This document shows, one piece after another, positions 25,265 to 33,403 of a stretch of 64,000 bases of DNA. The notes beneath the pieces were generated by a model, which saw only the letters and a list, made by a program, of their open reading frames with translations, was not told where the DNA came from and searched no databases. Origin of the DNA: Jiangella alkaliphila (GTDB lineage Bacteria; Actinomycetota; Actinomycetes; Jiangellales; Jiangellaceae); contig NZ_LT629791.1 of the NCBI RefSeq assembly GCF_900105925.1, forward strand, positions 6,542,001 through 6,606,000, in the 5' to 3' direction. Made by a program: the position numbers and the translations under genes. The first letter of the stretch is position 1; every line of letters begins with the position of its first letter.

Positions 25265-26139
25265 CCGACACGGTGGGGGTGATCGGCGCCGGGCGCATGG
25301 GCGCGGCGATGACGGCGCGGCTGCGCTCGGCCGGGGTCGAGGTCGTGCTGTGGAACCGGACGGCGGCGCGCGCGGCCGCGGTGGCGGCGGCGACGGGCGC
25401 ACGGGTCGCGGCGACCGCACGGGGGGCGGCCGCCGCGGGCCCCGTCGTCCTGGTCTCGCTGGCCGACGACGCCGCCTGCCGGGCCGCGTACGACGGGCCG
25501 GACGGCATCGTCGCGGGCGCCGGGCCGGGCACGGTCGTCGCCGACACCAGCACCGTCGCGCCGGGGACGTCGATCGAACTGGCCGCGCTGGTGGCGGCCG
25601 GCGGCGGCGCTATGCTGGACACCCCGGTCTCCGGCAGCGTGCCGGTGGTCGAGCGGGGCGAGCTGACCGTCATGGCCGGCGGCCGGGTCGCGGTCCTCGA
25701 CCGCGCCCGGCCGGTGCTGGACCTGCTGGCCCGCCAGATCTTCCACGTCGGCGAGCACGGCGCCGGCGCGACCATGAAGCTGGCCGTCAACGCGCTGGTG
25801 CACGCGCTCAACCAGGCGGTGTCCGAGGCGCTGGTGCTGGCCGAGCGGTCCGGCGTCGCCCGGCGAGCGGCCTACGAGGTGTTCGCGAACAGCGTCGCCG
25901 GCGGGCCGTTCGTCCAGTACAAGCGCGCGGCGTTCGAACGGCCCGGGCAGACGCCGGTCGCGTTCTCGCTCGACCTCGTCGGCAAGGACCTCGACCTCAT
26001 CCTCGACCTCGCCGCCCGGTCCGGCGCCTCGATGCCGCAGGCCGCCGCCAACCGCCGGGCCGTCGCCGACGCCGTCGCCGCCGGCCTGGGCGACGAGGAC
26101 ATGAGCGTGCTCGCGCGCTACCTGCGCGGCCTGGCCTGA
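25261..26139 (+). CDS. Beta-hydroxyacid dehydrogenase (3-hydroxyisobutyrate dehydrogenase family)
   Basis: A 292-residue protein from a GTG that overlaps the SDR stop. The Rossmann motif is GVIGAGRMGAAM (about 6-17). The substrate-binding motif DTPVSGSVPVVERGELTVMA follows at about 121-140, and the catalytic Lys lies in GAGATMKLAVNAL (about 170). It should oxidise a beta-hydroxyacid to a semialdehyde or reduce a tartronate-type semialdehyde with NAD(P). Last gene of the operon. Confidence 0.88.
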   Translation: MTDTVGVIGAGRMGAAMTARLRSAGVEVVLWNRTAARAAAVAAATGARVAATARGAAAAGPVVLVSLADDAACRAAYDGPDGIVAGAGPGTVVADTSTVAPGTSIELAALVAAGGGAMLDTPVSGSVPVVERGELTVMAGGRVAVLDRARPVLDLLARQIFHVGEHGAGATMKLAVNALVHALNQAVSEALVLAERSGVARRAAYEVFANSVAGGPFVQYKRAAFERPGQTPVAFSLDLVGKDLDLILDLAARSGASMPQAAANRRAVADAVAAGLGDEDMSVLARYLRGLA

Positions 26140-26156
26140 GCCTCCGTTACTGAGGC
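26140..26156. terminator. Small hairpin between convergent genes
   Basis: GCCTC (26140-26144) pairs with GAGGC (26152-26156) around a 7-base loop directly after the operon's last stop. It lies 19 bp from the end of the convergent toxin gene. Short stem and no U-tract, so a weak call. Confidence 0.3.
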
Positions 26157-26175
26157 CGCAGCGCGCTGGGCACAT

Positions 26176-26580
26176 TCAAGAACGGGCTGTGCGCGGGGTG
26201 GGCGCGACGACTTCGACGTCGTGGTCGATGGGTCTGAAGTCGTCGGTGTTCGCCGTCATGACCGCGGCGCCGTGCCGGTGAGCCTGGGCCGCGATGAGGG
26301 CGTCCTTGCTGCGGATCTTGGCGCCGGTCGCACGCGCGCCGGCCGCGATCATGCCGTAGGAACGGGTCGACTCGATGTCGAAGCCGACCCAGTCGAACCG
26401 CTGGTCGAGTTCATTGAGGCGCCGGGTGCGCTCGGCGGCGTCGCGCGGGTTCTTGGCCGCACGGATCCCGAACTCCAGCTCGGCTCGGGACAGGATGCTC
26501 GCGCCGTACTCCTCGGCTGGATCGAAAACGTACAGATGCAGGTCGATGAGAATGTTCGTGTCGAGCAATATCACGCTCAC
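26176..26580 (-). CDS. vapC: PIN-domain toxin (VapC-like)
   Basis: A 134-residue PIN ribonuclease. Acidic residues appear as expected: Asp in ILLDTNILID (about 7), Glu in SRAELEFG (about 34), Asp in SKDALIAAQA (about 93) and Asp in TANTDDF (about 112). The GTG start overlaps the antitoxin stop in GTGA. VapC toxins cut tRNA or rRNA and are held inactive by the antitoxin. Confidence 0.88.
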   Translation of the reverse strand: MSVILLDTNILIDLHLYVFDPAEEYGASILSRAELEFGIRAAKNPRDAAERTRRLNELDQRFDWVGFDIESTRSYGMIAAGARATGAKIRSKDALIAAQAHRHGAAVMTANTDDFRPIDHDVEVVAPTPRTARS

Positions 26581-26840
26581 TCCCAGGGGTCGGTGACCTC
26601 GTCGGCCATGGCCTGCTCGATGTCGCTGCGCCAGGCGGCAGCGTTCCGCGGGCTCATCGGCGTGACGTCCGCGAGGCTGGCACCACTCACCCAGCGACGG
26701 GGCCCGGGACGGTCGGGAACGATCCGCACCCCGGTGGGGCGGCCGTAGGCGGTGATCTCGTACTCGTCGCCGGTGTTCCGCACGCGCTCGATCACCGTGT
26801 GCGGGTTCTGCTTCAGTTCGCGAGTGCCGACGGTCTTCAT
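26577..26840 (-). CDS. Antitoxin of the Phd/YefM type paired with the PIN toxin
   Basis: An 87-residue protein opening MKTVGTRELKQNPHTVIERV, the Phd/YefM DNA-binding fold, followed by ITAYGRPTGVRIVPD. Its C-terminus, rich in Ala, Asp and Glu, should bind the toxin. The -10-like TAGAAT on the minus strand lies only 6 bases before the ATG, so the transcript is probably leaderless. A 22-bp palindrome covers the -35 position, consistent with autorepression. Confidence 0.85.
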   Translation of the reverse strand: MKTVGTRELKQNPHTVIERVRNTGDEYEITAYGRPTGVRIVPDRPGPRRWVSGASLADVTPMSPRNAAAWRSDIEQAMADEVTDPWE

Positions 26841-26846
26841 GGACCT

Positions 26847-26880
26847 ATTCTAGCGACTCATGTAGACGTGCGTCTACATG
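26847..26880 (-). promoter_or_regulatory. Toxin-antitoxin promoter with palindromic operator
   Basis: CATGTAGACG (26859-26868) and CGTCTACATG (26871-26880) form a perfect 10-bp dyad. On the minus strand a TAGACG (-35) inside it is followed, 18 bases later, by TAGAAT (-10), just before the antitoxin ATG at 26840. The dyad also covers the stop codon of the upstream NAD(P)-binding gene, so it might double as a terminator. Confidence 0.6.
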
Positions 26881-27554
26881 CCAGCAGCCCGCGCGCTGGG
26901 CGTCGTGCGTCCGTTGATCGCCGGCGCCTCCTGGACGAGCGAGTCGTCCGTGAGCGCCTCGATCATGAACAGCGCGAAGTCGGTGCGCCGGGTCAGGTTG
27001 CTCTCCAGGATCGGGTCGCCGACGTGCCGGCTCCAGACCGGCAGGCCCTGACTCTCGCCCTCCTCCAGGTCGCTACCCCGGACGACGGTCCAGCGGCGGT
27101 CGCTGGCGAAGATCCGCCGGCAGGCCTCCTCCTGGTCGCTGATCTCGACGGCGCGGACGAGGCGGCCCAGCCGGTCGGCGATGCGCAGCGCCGTCCGGAA
27201 CCGCCAGGAGTACCGGTCCCGCCCGTCGCGGGTGATGTGCCAGCCGCAGGAGAAGACCAGCCGCGCGTCCGGCTCGGCGAAGTCGAGCACCGCCTGCGCC
27301 GTTCCGGACGAGTACTGCTGGACGCCCCACGGCACCAGCACGCTCAGCACGCCGTCGCACCCGGCGACCGCCTGACGGATCACGTCGCGGTCGTTCGTCG
27401 GCCCCGGCACGATGGTGATGCGGTCCGCGACCTCGGCCAGCTTCGGCACGCTCTTCTCGCGGCAGACGCCGACCACCTCGTAGCCGCGGTCCAGCGCTTG
27501 CCGCACCAGGTACTGCCCCAGCTTCCCCGACGCCCCGACGATGCACACCTTCAT
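26874..27554 (-). CDS. NAD(P)-binding protein of the NmrA/atypical SDR group
   Basis: A 226-residue Rossmann-fold protein opening MKVCIVGASGKLGQYLVRQA, with the atypical-SDR motif GASGKLG. It has no YxxxK in the usual place. Relatives act as redox sensors, quinone reductases or isomerases on small aromatics. It diverges from a TetR gene with two copies of a palindromic operator between them, so it is very likely the TetR target. Confidence 0.8.
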   Translation of the reverse strand: MKVCIVGASGKLGQYLVRQALDRGYEVVGVCREKSVPKLAEVADRITIVPGPTNDRDVIRQAVAGCDGVLSVLVPWGVQQYSSGTAQAVLDFAEPDARLVFSCGWHITRDGRDRYSWRFRTALRIADRLGRLVRAVEISDQEEACRRIFASDRRWTVVRGSDLEEGESQGLPVWSRHVGDPILESNLTRRTDFALFMIEALTDDSLVQEAPAINGRTTPSARAAGM

Positions 27555-27572
27555 GTCCGCTCCAGCCGCTCG

Positions 27573-27612
27573 TACTTACACTGTAAGTAACGGTAGGCTT
27601 ACACTGTAAGTA
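27573..27612. promoter_or_regulatory. Tandem TetR operators
   Basis: Site 1 (27573-27589) reads TACTTAC-ACT-GTAAGTA, a perfect 7-bp dyad. Site 2 (27596-27612) repeats CTTAC-ACT-GTAAG. Centres are 23 bp apart, about two helical turns. Both lie between the divergent NmrA-like and TetR genes. Confidence 0.75.
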
Positions 27613-27638
27613 CGTCAAGCCGGCAAGGAGACCCACCG

Positions 27639-28313
27639 ATGCCCGACCGCGGCACCACCAGGACGGCACGGCCGCCACTCAACCGCGAGCGCGTCGTCGC
27701 GGCGGCCATGGCGCTGGCCGACGAGAAGGGCCAGGCGGGCGCCAGCATGCGGGCCATCGCCGGGCAGCTGGGCGTCGAGGCGATGTCGCTCTACAACCAC
27801 GTCGCGGGCCGCGACGACATCCTCGACGGCATGGTCGACGCGGTGTTCGCCGAGATCGACCTCCCGGCGCCGGGCGCGGACTGGCGGCCGGCCATGCGCG
27901 AACGCGCCGGGTCAGCGCGGGCGGCGCTGCTGCGGCACCCGTGGGCCATCGGCCTGATGGACTCGCGCGGCCGGCCCGGCCCGGCGACGCTGCGCCACCA
28001 CGACGCCGTCCTGGGCGCGCTGCGCGGCGGCGGGTTCTCCGTCCCACTGGCCGCGCACGCCGTCTCGCTGATCGACAGCTACCTGTACGGGTTCGTGCTG
28101 CAGGAGCTGAGCCTGCCGTTCGCCGGCGGCGGGGACGACGTCGACGCGGTGGCGGGCAGCATCCTCGCCGATCTGCCCGGCGGCGCGTACCCGCACCTCA
28201 CCGAGGTGATCACCGAGCACGCGCTGCGGCCCGGCTACGACTACGCCGCCGAGTTCGACTTCGGCCTCGCCCTGATCCTCGACGCGTTGCGACCCGACGA
28301 GGACCAGGGCTAG
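27639..28313 (+). CDS. TetR/AcrR family transcriptional regulator
   Basis: A 224-residue protein with N-terminal [23 protein letters not shown] and [20 protein letters not shown] (about 16-60). The recognition helix [10 protein letters not shown] and the C-terminal half resemble the tetracycline-repressor subgroup (TetR_C). It should bind the tandem sites at 27573-27612 and control itself and the divergent NmrA-like gene. Its TAG stop shares a CTAG with the ilvD stop on the other strand. Confidence 0.9.
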   Translation: MPDRGTTRTARPPLNRERVVAAAMALADEKGQAGASMRAIAGQLGVEAMSLYNHVAGRDDILDGMVDAVFAEIDLPAPGADWRPAMRERAGSARAALLRHPWAIGLMDSRGRPGPATLRHHDAVLGALRGGGFSVPLAAHAVSLIDSYLYGFVLQELSLPFAGGGDDVDAVAGSILADLPGGAYPHLTEVITEHALRPGYDYAAEFDFGLALILDALRPDEDQG

Positions 28314-30001
28314 TCGCAGACGGCGCCGTTGGCGGCCGAGCCGACCAGCTTGGCGTACTTCGCCAGCACGCCGCGCTGGTGCTTCGGCGCCGGCGGCGTC
28401 CAGGCAGCGCGGCGGCGGGCCAGCTCGTCGTCGTCGACCAGCAGGTCGAGCGTGCGGGCCGCGAGGTCGAGCCGGACGCGGTCGCCGTTCTCGATGAACG
28501 CGATGGGACCGCCGTCGACCGCCTCGGGGGCGACGTGGCCGATGCACGGCCCCGTCGTGCCGCCGGAGAATCGGCCGTCGGTGACCAGCAGGACGTCCTT
28601 GCCCATGCCGGCGCCCTTGATGGCGCCGGTGACGGCGAGCATCTCGCGCATGCCCGGGCCGCCCTTGGGGCCCTCGTAGCGGATGACGATGACGTCGTTC
28701 TTCTCCAGCGTGTCGTTCTCGACGGCGTCCATGGCGCCGCGCTCGCCGTCGAACACCTTGGCGGTGCCCTCGAAGACGGCGGTGTCGAAGCCGGCCGACT
28801 TGACGACGGCGCCCTCGGGGGCCAGCGACCCGCGCAGGATCGTCAGGCCGCCGGTCTGGTGGATCGGGTTGCTCATCGCGTGGATGATCTTGCCGTCGAC
28901 GTCCGGCGGCGCGATCTTCTCCAGGTTCTCGGCCAGCGTCTTGCCCGTGACGGTGAGCGCGTCACCGTGCATGAGACCGGCGTCGAGCAGCGCCTTCATG
29001 ATGACCGGCACGCCGCCGACGCGGTCGACGTCGGTCATGACGTACTGCCCGAACGGCTTGACGTCGGCCAGGTGCGGCACGCGGTCGCCGATGCGGTTGA
29101 AGTCGTCGAGCTCGAGCTTCACGTCGGCCTCGTGCGCGATGGCCATGAGGTGCAGGACGGCGTTGGTGGAGCCGCCGACCGCCATGACGACGGCGATGGC
29201 GTTCTCGAACGCCTCCTTCGTCAGGATGTCGCGGGTGGTGATGCCCAGCCGCAGCAGGTTGACGACGGCCTCGCCGGACTTGCGGGCGTAGCCGTCGCGA
29301 CGGCGGTCGACGGCGGGCGGCGCGGCGCTGCCGGGCAGCGACATACCGAGCGCCTCCGCGGCGCTGGCCATGGTGTTCGCGGTGTACATGCCACCGCAGG
29401 CGCCCTCGCCCGGACAGATGGCCCGCTCGATGATGTCGACCTCTTCGCGGGTGATCAGCCCACGGGCGCACGCGCCGACCGCCTCGAACGCGTCGATGAT
29501 GGTGACGTCGCGGTCGCCGACCCGGCCGGGCAGGATCGACCCGGCGTACAGGAACGTCGCGGCGACGTCGAGCCGCGCGGCCGCCATCAGCATGGCCGGC
29601 GCGGACTTGTCGCAGCCGGCCAGCAGCACGGCCCCGTCCAGCCGCTCGGCACCGAACACCGTCTCGACGGAGTCGGCGATGACCTCGCGCGACACCAGCG
29701 AGTAGTGCATGCCCTCGTGGCCCATGGAAATGCCGTCGGACACCGAGATGGTGCCGAACTCCATCGGGAACCCGCCGCCGGCGTGTACGCCTTCCTTCGA
29801 CGCCTTGGCGAGGCGGTCGAGCGACAGGTTGCAGGGGGTGATCTCGTTCCAGGACGAGGCGACCCCGATCTGCGGCTTCTCCCAGTCGTCGTCGGTCATG
29901 CCGACGGCGCGCAGCATCCCGCGGGCGGCGGCGCGTTCGAGACCGTCGGTGACCGCCCGGGAGTGTGGCTTCAGGTCGGGCTTCGAGGGTGTCACGGTCA
30001 T
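28310..30001 (-). CDS. ilvD: Dihydroxy-acid dehydratase
   Basis: A 563-residue Fe-S dehydratase. It converts 2,3-dihydroxy acids to 2-oxo acids, the third common step of Val/Ile synthesis, downstream of the ilvBNC products. Cluster cysteines are visible in [22 protein letters not shown] and [15 protein letters not shown] (about residues 57, 125, 195). It is about 15 kb from ilvBNC, a common separation in actinobacteria. No leader peptide is evident. The upstream 160 bp holds palindromic repeat copy 2. Confidence 0.97.
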   Translation of the reverse strand: MTVTPSKPDLKPHSRAVTDGLERAAARGMLRAVGMTDDDWEKPQIGVASSWNEITPCNLSLDRLAKASKEGVHAGGGFPMEFGTISVSDGISMGHEGMHYSLVSREVIADSVETVFGAERLDGAVLLAGCDKSAPAMLMAAARLDVAATFLYAGSILPGRVGDRDVTIIDAFEAVGACARGLITREEVDIIERAICPGEGACGGMYTANTMASAAEALGMSLPGSAAPPAVDRRRDGYARKSGEAVVNLLRLGITTRDILTKEAFENAIAVVMAVGGSTNAVLHLMAIAHEADVKLELDDFNRIGDRVPHLADVKPFGQYVMTDVDRVGGVPVIMKALLDAGLMHGDALTVTGKTLAENLEKIAPPDVDGKIIHAMSNPIHQTGGLTILRGSLAPEGAVVKSAGFDTAVFEGTAKVFDGERGAMDAVENDTLEKNDVIVIRYEGPKGGPGMREMLAVTGAIKGAGMGKDVLLVTDGRFSGGTTGPCIGHVAPEAVDGGPIAFIENGDRVRLDLAARTLDLLVDDDELARRRAAWTPPAPKHQRGVLAKYAKLVGSAANGAVCD

Positions 30002-30080
30002 GCCGACACGCTAGTCCCGTCGTCCGGCAGGAAAGACGCGAGGTCCGAAATCCGGACGTTCGGTTGTCACTGCGTCCCCT

Positions 30081-30138
30081 TTGCAATGAGCACCTATACG
30101 CACCACCCCGGCCCGGTGCGTATAGGTGCTCATTGCAA
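30081..30138. repeat. Palindromic repeat family A, copy 2 (58 bp)
   Basis: Arms of 24 bp start TTGCAATGAGCACCTATACG and end with its complement, around a 10-base centre. Arms match copy 1 (2039-2106) exactly over the outer 24 bases, but the centres differ. It lies between the divergent ilvD and AraC genes, so it is not in a terminator position. Confidence 0.9.
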
Positions 30139-30163
30139 ACCGAGCCCGGCGGATACTGGGGGC

Positions 30164-31054
30164 ATGGACCGAGGACTGGGCGCGCGCCGGTCGGAGCTGC
30201 GCTGGCCGGGGCTGCGGACGGTGTACTGCTGGCACCCGCCCACCGGCGGCGTCTCCGTCAGCGGCGCCCAGCAGATCGGCGTCTCGTTCGCCGAGCACCA
30301 CGGCGTCGTCACCGAGTCCGGCGGGCGGCGCGAGCGGTTCGACATCCGGCCCGGCGACGTGTTCGCGAACGGGTGGTCGCGGGTGTACTGGAGCGAGGTC
30401 ACGCGGCCTGACGAGCTGGTCGAGATCTACCCGGGCGACGAGCTGCTGCGGGCCGCGGCGGGGGCGTCGCGGACGCCTGAGATCGAGCCGCTTCGCGGGG
30501 TGCGCGACCCCGTCGTGCTCGGGACGGCGTCGATCCTCAAGCGCGCCCACCTCGGCGTGGCACACGTCGACAGTCTTCTGGCCGGCACGCTCGCGCACCG
30601 GCTGGCCGAGCACGTCGTCGGCCACTACGCCGGCATCGCGCCGCCGGGGCGGGGCCGGGGCCGCGCGGGCGCCGGGCGGCTGGACCGCGTCCTGCTCGAC
30701 CGCGTCGCCGGCGTCGTTGAGGACCGCCTGGGCGACCCGCTCACCGTCGACGACCTCGCCGCCGCCGCGACGCTCAGCCCGTTCCACTTCGCCCGCGCCT
30801 TCAAGGCGTCGACCGGCCTCGCGCCGCACGAGTACGTCACGTCGCGGCGCATGGAGCGGGCCAAGTCGCTGTTGCTCAGCACCCGGTTGAGCGTGCCGGA
30901 GATCGCCTATTCGGTCGGCTTCTCCAACGTCAGCCACTTCCGCCGGGTGTTCCGCCGGCACACCGGCTTCCTGCCGTCCGACCTGCGCCCGGCGAGGACC
31001 GCAGGATCGGACCCTCCAGGCGCCGACGGGCGTTTGACAGGCTTGGCGTCATGA
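30164..31054 (+). CDS. AraC family transcriptional regulator
   Basis: A 296-residue protein from the ATG at 30164, 26 bp after the palindromic repeat. The last 100 residues hold the paired HTH: DDLAAAATLSPFHFARAFKA and VPEIAYSVGFSNVSHFRRVF, ending HTGFLPSDLR. The N-terminal 180 residues, rich in Trp and His early (WPGLRTVYCWHPPTGG), form an unrecognised sensor domain. It overlaps the SnoaL-like gene in ATGA and probably controls this three-gene operon. Confidence 0.88.
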   Translation: MDRGLGARRSELRWPGLRTVYCWHPPTGGVSVSGAQQIGVSFAEHHGVVTESGGRRERFDIRPGDVFANGWSRVYWSEVTRPDELVEIYPGDELLRAAAGASRTPEIEPLRGVRDPVVLGTASILKRAHLGVAHVDSLLAGTLAHRLAEHVVGHYAGIAPPGRGRGRAGAGRLDRVLLDRVAGVVEDRLGDPLTVDDLAAAATLSPFHFARAFKASTGLAPHEYVTSRRMERAKSLLLSTRLSVPEIAYSVGFSNVSHFRRVFRRHTGFLPSDLRPARTAGSDPPGADGRLTGLAS

Positions 31055-31515
31055 CCGATTCTCGCGCCGCCGACGCGGTGACCGCCCTGCTGCACGCCGT
31101 CGACACGCTGGACTGGAACGGCGTGCTGGCCGTGCTCGCCGGCGAGGTCCGGCTCGACTACACCTCGCTCTGGGGTGGCTCGGTGGAGTCCGTGGCGGCG
31201 TCGGAGGTGGTGACGCGGTGGCGCGGGCTGCTGCCGGGGTTCGACACGACGCAGCACCTGACCGGCCCGGTCCTCGTGTCGCCCGACGGCGCCGGCTTCC
31301 GCTGCGCCACGACGGTCCGCGCCTACCACCACCTCGTCGACGGCTCCAACCGGGCGACGTGGATGATCGCCGGCCGCTACGACATCGGGGTCGACGCCGG
31401 CGGGCGGATCACTGCGATCACGCTGCACGCGTCCTACGAGGACGGCGACCGCGCGCTGACCGAGGCGGCGTCCGCCCGGTGCGCGGCCGGCGCCGGTGGA
31501 CGGGTGGCGGCTTGA
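31051..31515 (+). CDS. SnoaL/NTF2-like protein
   Basis: A 154-residue protein of the alpha+beta barrel type ([22 protein letters not shown] near residue 10, then [12 protein letters not shown] and [12 protein letters not shown]). The cone-shaped pocket serves isomerases, dehydratases and unknowns. It is translationally coupled to genes on both sides (ATGA at its start, TTGA at its end), so its substrate is likely shared with the SDR that follows. Confidence 0.75.
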   Translation: MTDSRAADAVTALLHAVDTLDWNGVLAVLAGEVRLDYTSLWGGSVESVAASEVVTRWRGLLPGFDTTQHLTGPVLVSPDGAGFRCATTVRAYHHLVDGSNRATWMIAGRYDIGVDAGGRITAITLHASYEDGDRALTEAASARCAAGAGGRVAA

Positions 31516-32222
31516 CCGACGGCGGGCGCGCGCCGGTCGCCGTCGTCACCGGCGGCAACCGCGGCATCGGCCTCGAGGTGTGCCGCCAGCTGGCCGCCCG
31601 CGGGCAGGCCGTCGTGCTGACGGCGCGCGATGAGGCCGCGGCCCGGAAGGCGGCGTCGGGGCTGGCCGGTCTGCCGGGGACCGTCGTGCCGTTCCGTCTG
31701 GACGTCACGTCCGCCGACGACGCCGAGGCGCTGGCCGGATTTCTCGGCGACGAGTTCGGGCGGCTGGACGTGCTGGTCAACAACGCCGCGATCGCCTACG
31801 ACACCTGGCAGCGCGCCGCGTCCGCCGACCTCGACGTCGTTCGCGAGGCCGCCGAGACCAACGTCTACGGGCCCTGGCGGCTGGCGATGACGCTGCTGCC
31901 GCTGCTGCGGGCGAGCGCCCATCCACGCGTCGTCAACGTGTCCAGTGAGGGCGGGTCGCTGGCGAGCATGGGCGGCGGCACGCCCGCGTACAGCCTGACG
32001 AAGGCCGCGCTCAACGCGGTGACCCGCATGCTCGCCGCCGAGCTGCGGCGCGACCGGATCCTGGTCAACTCGATCTGCCCCGGCTGGGTCGCCACCGACA
32101 TGGGCGGCCCCGGCGGCCGTCCCGTCACCGAGGGCGCCGCCGGCATCGTCTGGGCCGCCACCCTCCCCGACGACGGCCCGACCGGCGGCTTCTTCCGCGA
32201 CGGCCGCCCCGTCCCCTGGTGA
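31512..32222 (+). CDS. Short-chain dehydrogenase/reductase
   Basis: About 236 residues from a TTG (31512) that overlaps the previous stop; no other start in frame fits as well. The NADP motif is [13 protein letters not shown], the NNA motif is [11 protein letters not shown], the catalytic Ser lies in [10 protein letters not shown] and the Tyr/Lys in [10 protein letters not shown] (about residues 157-161). A complete classical SDR, like plant carbonyl reductases. Last of the AraC-SnoaL-SDR operon. Confidence 0.88.
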   Translation: MTDGGRAPVAVVTGGNRGIGLEVCRQLAARGQAVVLTARDEAAARKAASGLAGLPGTVVPFRLDVTSADDAEALAGFLGDEFGRLDVLVNNAAIAYDTWQRAASADLDVVREAAETNVYGPWRLAMTLLPLLRASAHPRVVNVSSEGGSLASMGGGTPAYSLTKAALNAVTRMLAAELRRDRILVNSICPGWVATDMGGPGGRPVTEGAAGIVWAATLPDDGPTGGFFRDGRPVPW

Positions 32223-32273
32223 CTTCACCGGGCGTTCACGTCGGCGCCGGGCGGCGTGGGTACGGTGCGCGGC

Positions 32274-33308
32274 ATGACCGCTTCGCCTCGTCCATCCCGC
32301 CGCACGTTCGTCGCCGGCACGATCGCCGGCCTGGGCCTCGCCGCCGTCCCGGGGGCGCCGACGGCGTCCGCCGCGACCCCGCGGGTGGCCCGGCCGCCGC
32401 GGATCCTCGTCGCCACGAACGAGCCGTGGGGGACGTATCACGTGCGGCCGCTGCTGCCGGAGATCGCGCGCCGCGGCTGGGACGTCCGGCAGCTGGTCCC
32501 GGACCTGTCGCAGATCGCGCCCGGCGAGACCGTCCCCGTCGTGACCCCGGCCGACGCCGCGCCGGCCGACCTGCTGGTCGTGACGGGTGCGACGGACTGG
32601 CCGGCCGACTGCGCCGCCGTTTCTGGCCGGACGACGCCGCTGGCGGCGACCTCGCTGGCCTACCTCAACGCGACCGAGGCGCCGCGGGCGCACGAGTTCG
32701 AGCGGCGGCTGCGGCTGGTCACGTCGTCCTCGGCCGCGGAGGGCCGGTCGTTCGCCGGGCACCTGGGCACGCGCCGCCGGGTCCGCGTCGTCGGGTCGCC
32801 GCAGACCGACACGCTGCCCACCCCCGCGCCGGAGCCTGACACCGTCCTCGTCCTCACCAGCGTCACCTACCCCGACCAGACCGGCGGCGCAGCGCCCGGC
32901 ACCCAGCTGCTGCTCGACGCGGCGGCGGCGCTCGAGGCGGCCGGCAAGCACATCCTGGTCGGGCTGCATCCGCGGGAGAACCCGGCGCTGTGGAGCCGGT
33001 ACGAGGTCAGCCCGGTCCCGTCGCTGCAGGCGTCGGCGCGGGCGGAGGTCGCGATCGGCATCCCGGGGACGGTGTTCCCGCTCATCGCCGCCGCCGGCGT
33101 CCCGGTCGTCGGCTGCCTCGACCCGCGCCTCGTCGTGCCCGACTACCTGCTGGCCGTCTGCTCGTCGCTGATCGACACCGCCGCCGAGGCCCTGCCCGCC
33201 GTCGAGTCGGCCACTCTGCCCGCCGACCTCGAGGACATCGTCGGCCCGGTCGGCGGGTCGTCGGCGCGACTGCTCGACGCCTGGGGCCGGGCCGCCCGCC
33301 CCGCCTGA
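32274..33308 (+). CDS. Tat-exported protein of unknown function
   Basis: A 344-residue protein starting [20 protein letters not shown], a twin-arginine signal ending near TASAA (about residue 37). The mature part reads [20 protein letters not shown] and later [17 protein letters not shown] and [20 protein letters not shown]. The alternation of two Rossmann-like halves resembles GT-B glycosyltransferases or CDP-glycerol transferases, but no catalytic motif is clear and such enzymes are not normally Tat substrates. Monocistronic. Confidence 0.6.
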   Translation: MTASPRPSRRTFVAGTIAGLGLAAVPGAPTASAATPRVARPPRILVATNEPWGTYHVRPLLPEIARRGWDVRQLVPDLSQIAPGETVPVVTPADAAPADLLVVTGATDWPADCAAVSGRTTPLAATSLAYLNATEAPRAHEFERRLRLVTSSSAAEGRSFAGHLGTRRRVRVVGSPQTDTLPTPAPEPDTVLVLTSVTYPDQTGGAAPGTQLLLDAAAALEAAGKHILVGLHPRENPALWSRYEVSPVPSLQASARAEVAIGIPGTVFPLIAAAGVPVVGCLDPRLVVPDYLLAVCSSLIDTAAEALPAVESATLPADLEDIVGPVGGSSARLLDAWGRAARPA

Positions 33309-33313
33309 CCGCC

Positions 33314-33338
33314 GGATTGCAATCCGACATTGCAATCC
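33314..33338. promoter_or_regulatory. Palindrome and partial copy upstream of the amine oxidase
   Basis: GGATTGCAATCC (33314-33325) is a perfect 12-bp palindrome, followed by a second ATTGCAATCC (33329-33338), with 15-bp spacing. They lie about 80 bp before the amine oxidase start. Likely a regulator site; the protein is unknown. Confidence 0.45.
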
Positions 33339-33403
33339 ATTTCGGACATCGCCTCGTAGAAGTGGATCGAGGGTTCGTACCCGACCACCCATGGAGGCAG
33401 AGA

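Noticed and set aside
27941-30163. A long plus-strand extension upstream of the AraC gene at 30164
   Set aside because: The extension runs antisense through ilvD and the palindromic repeat and has no domain. The protein-like part starts at the ATG at 30164.
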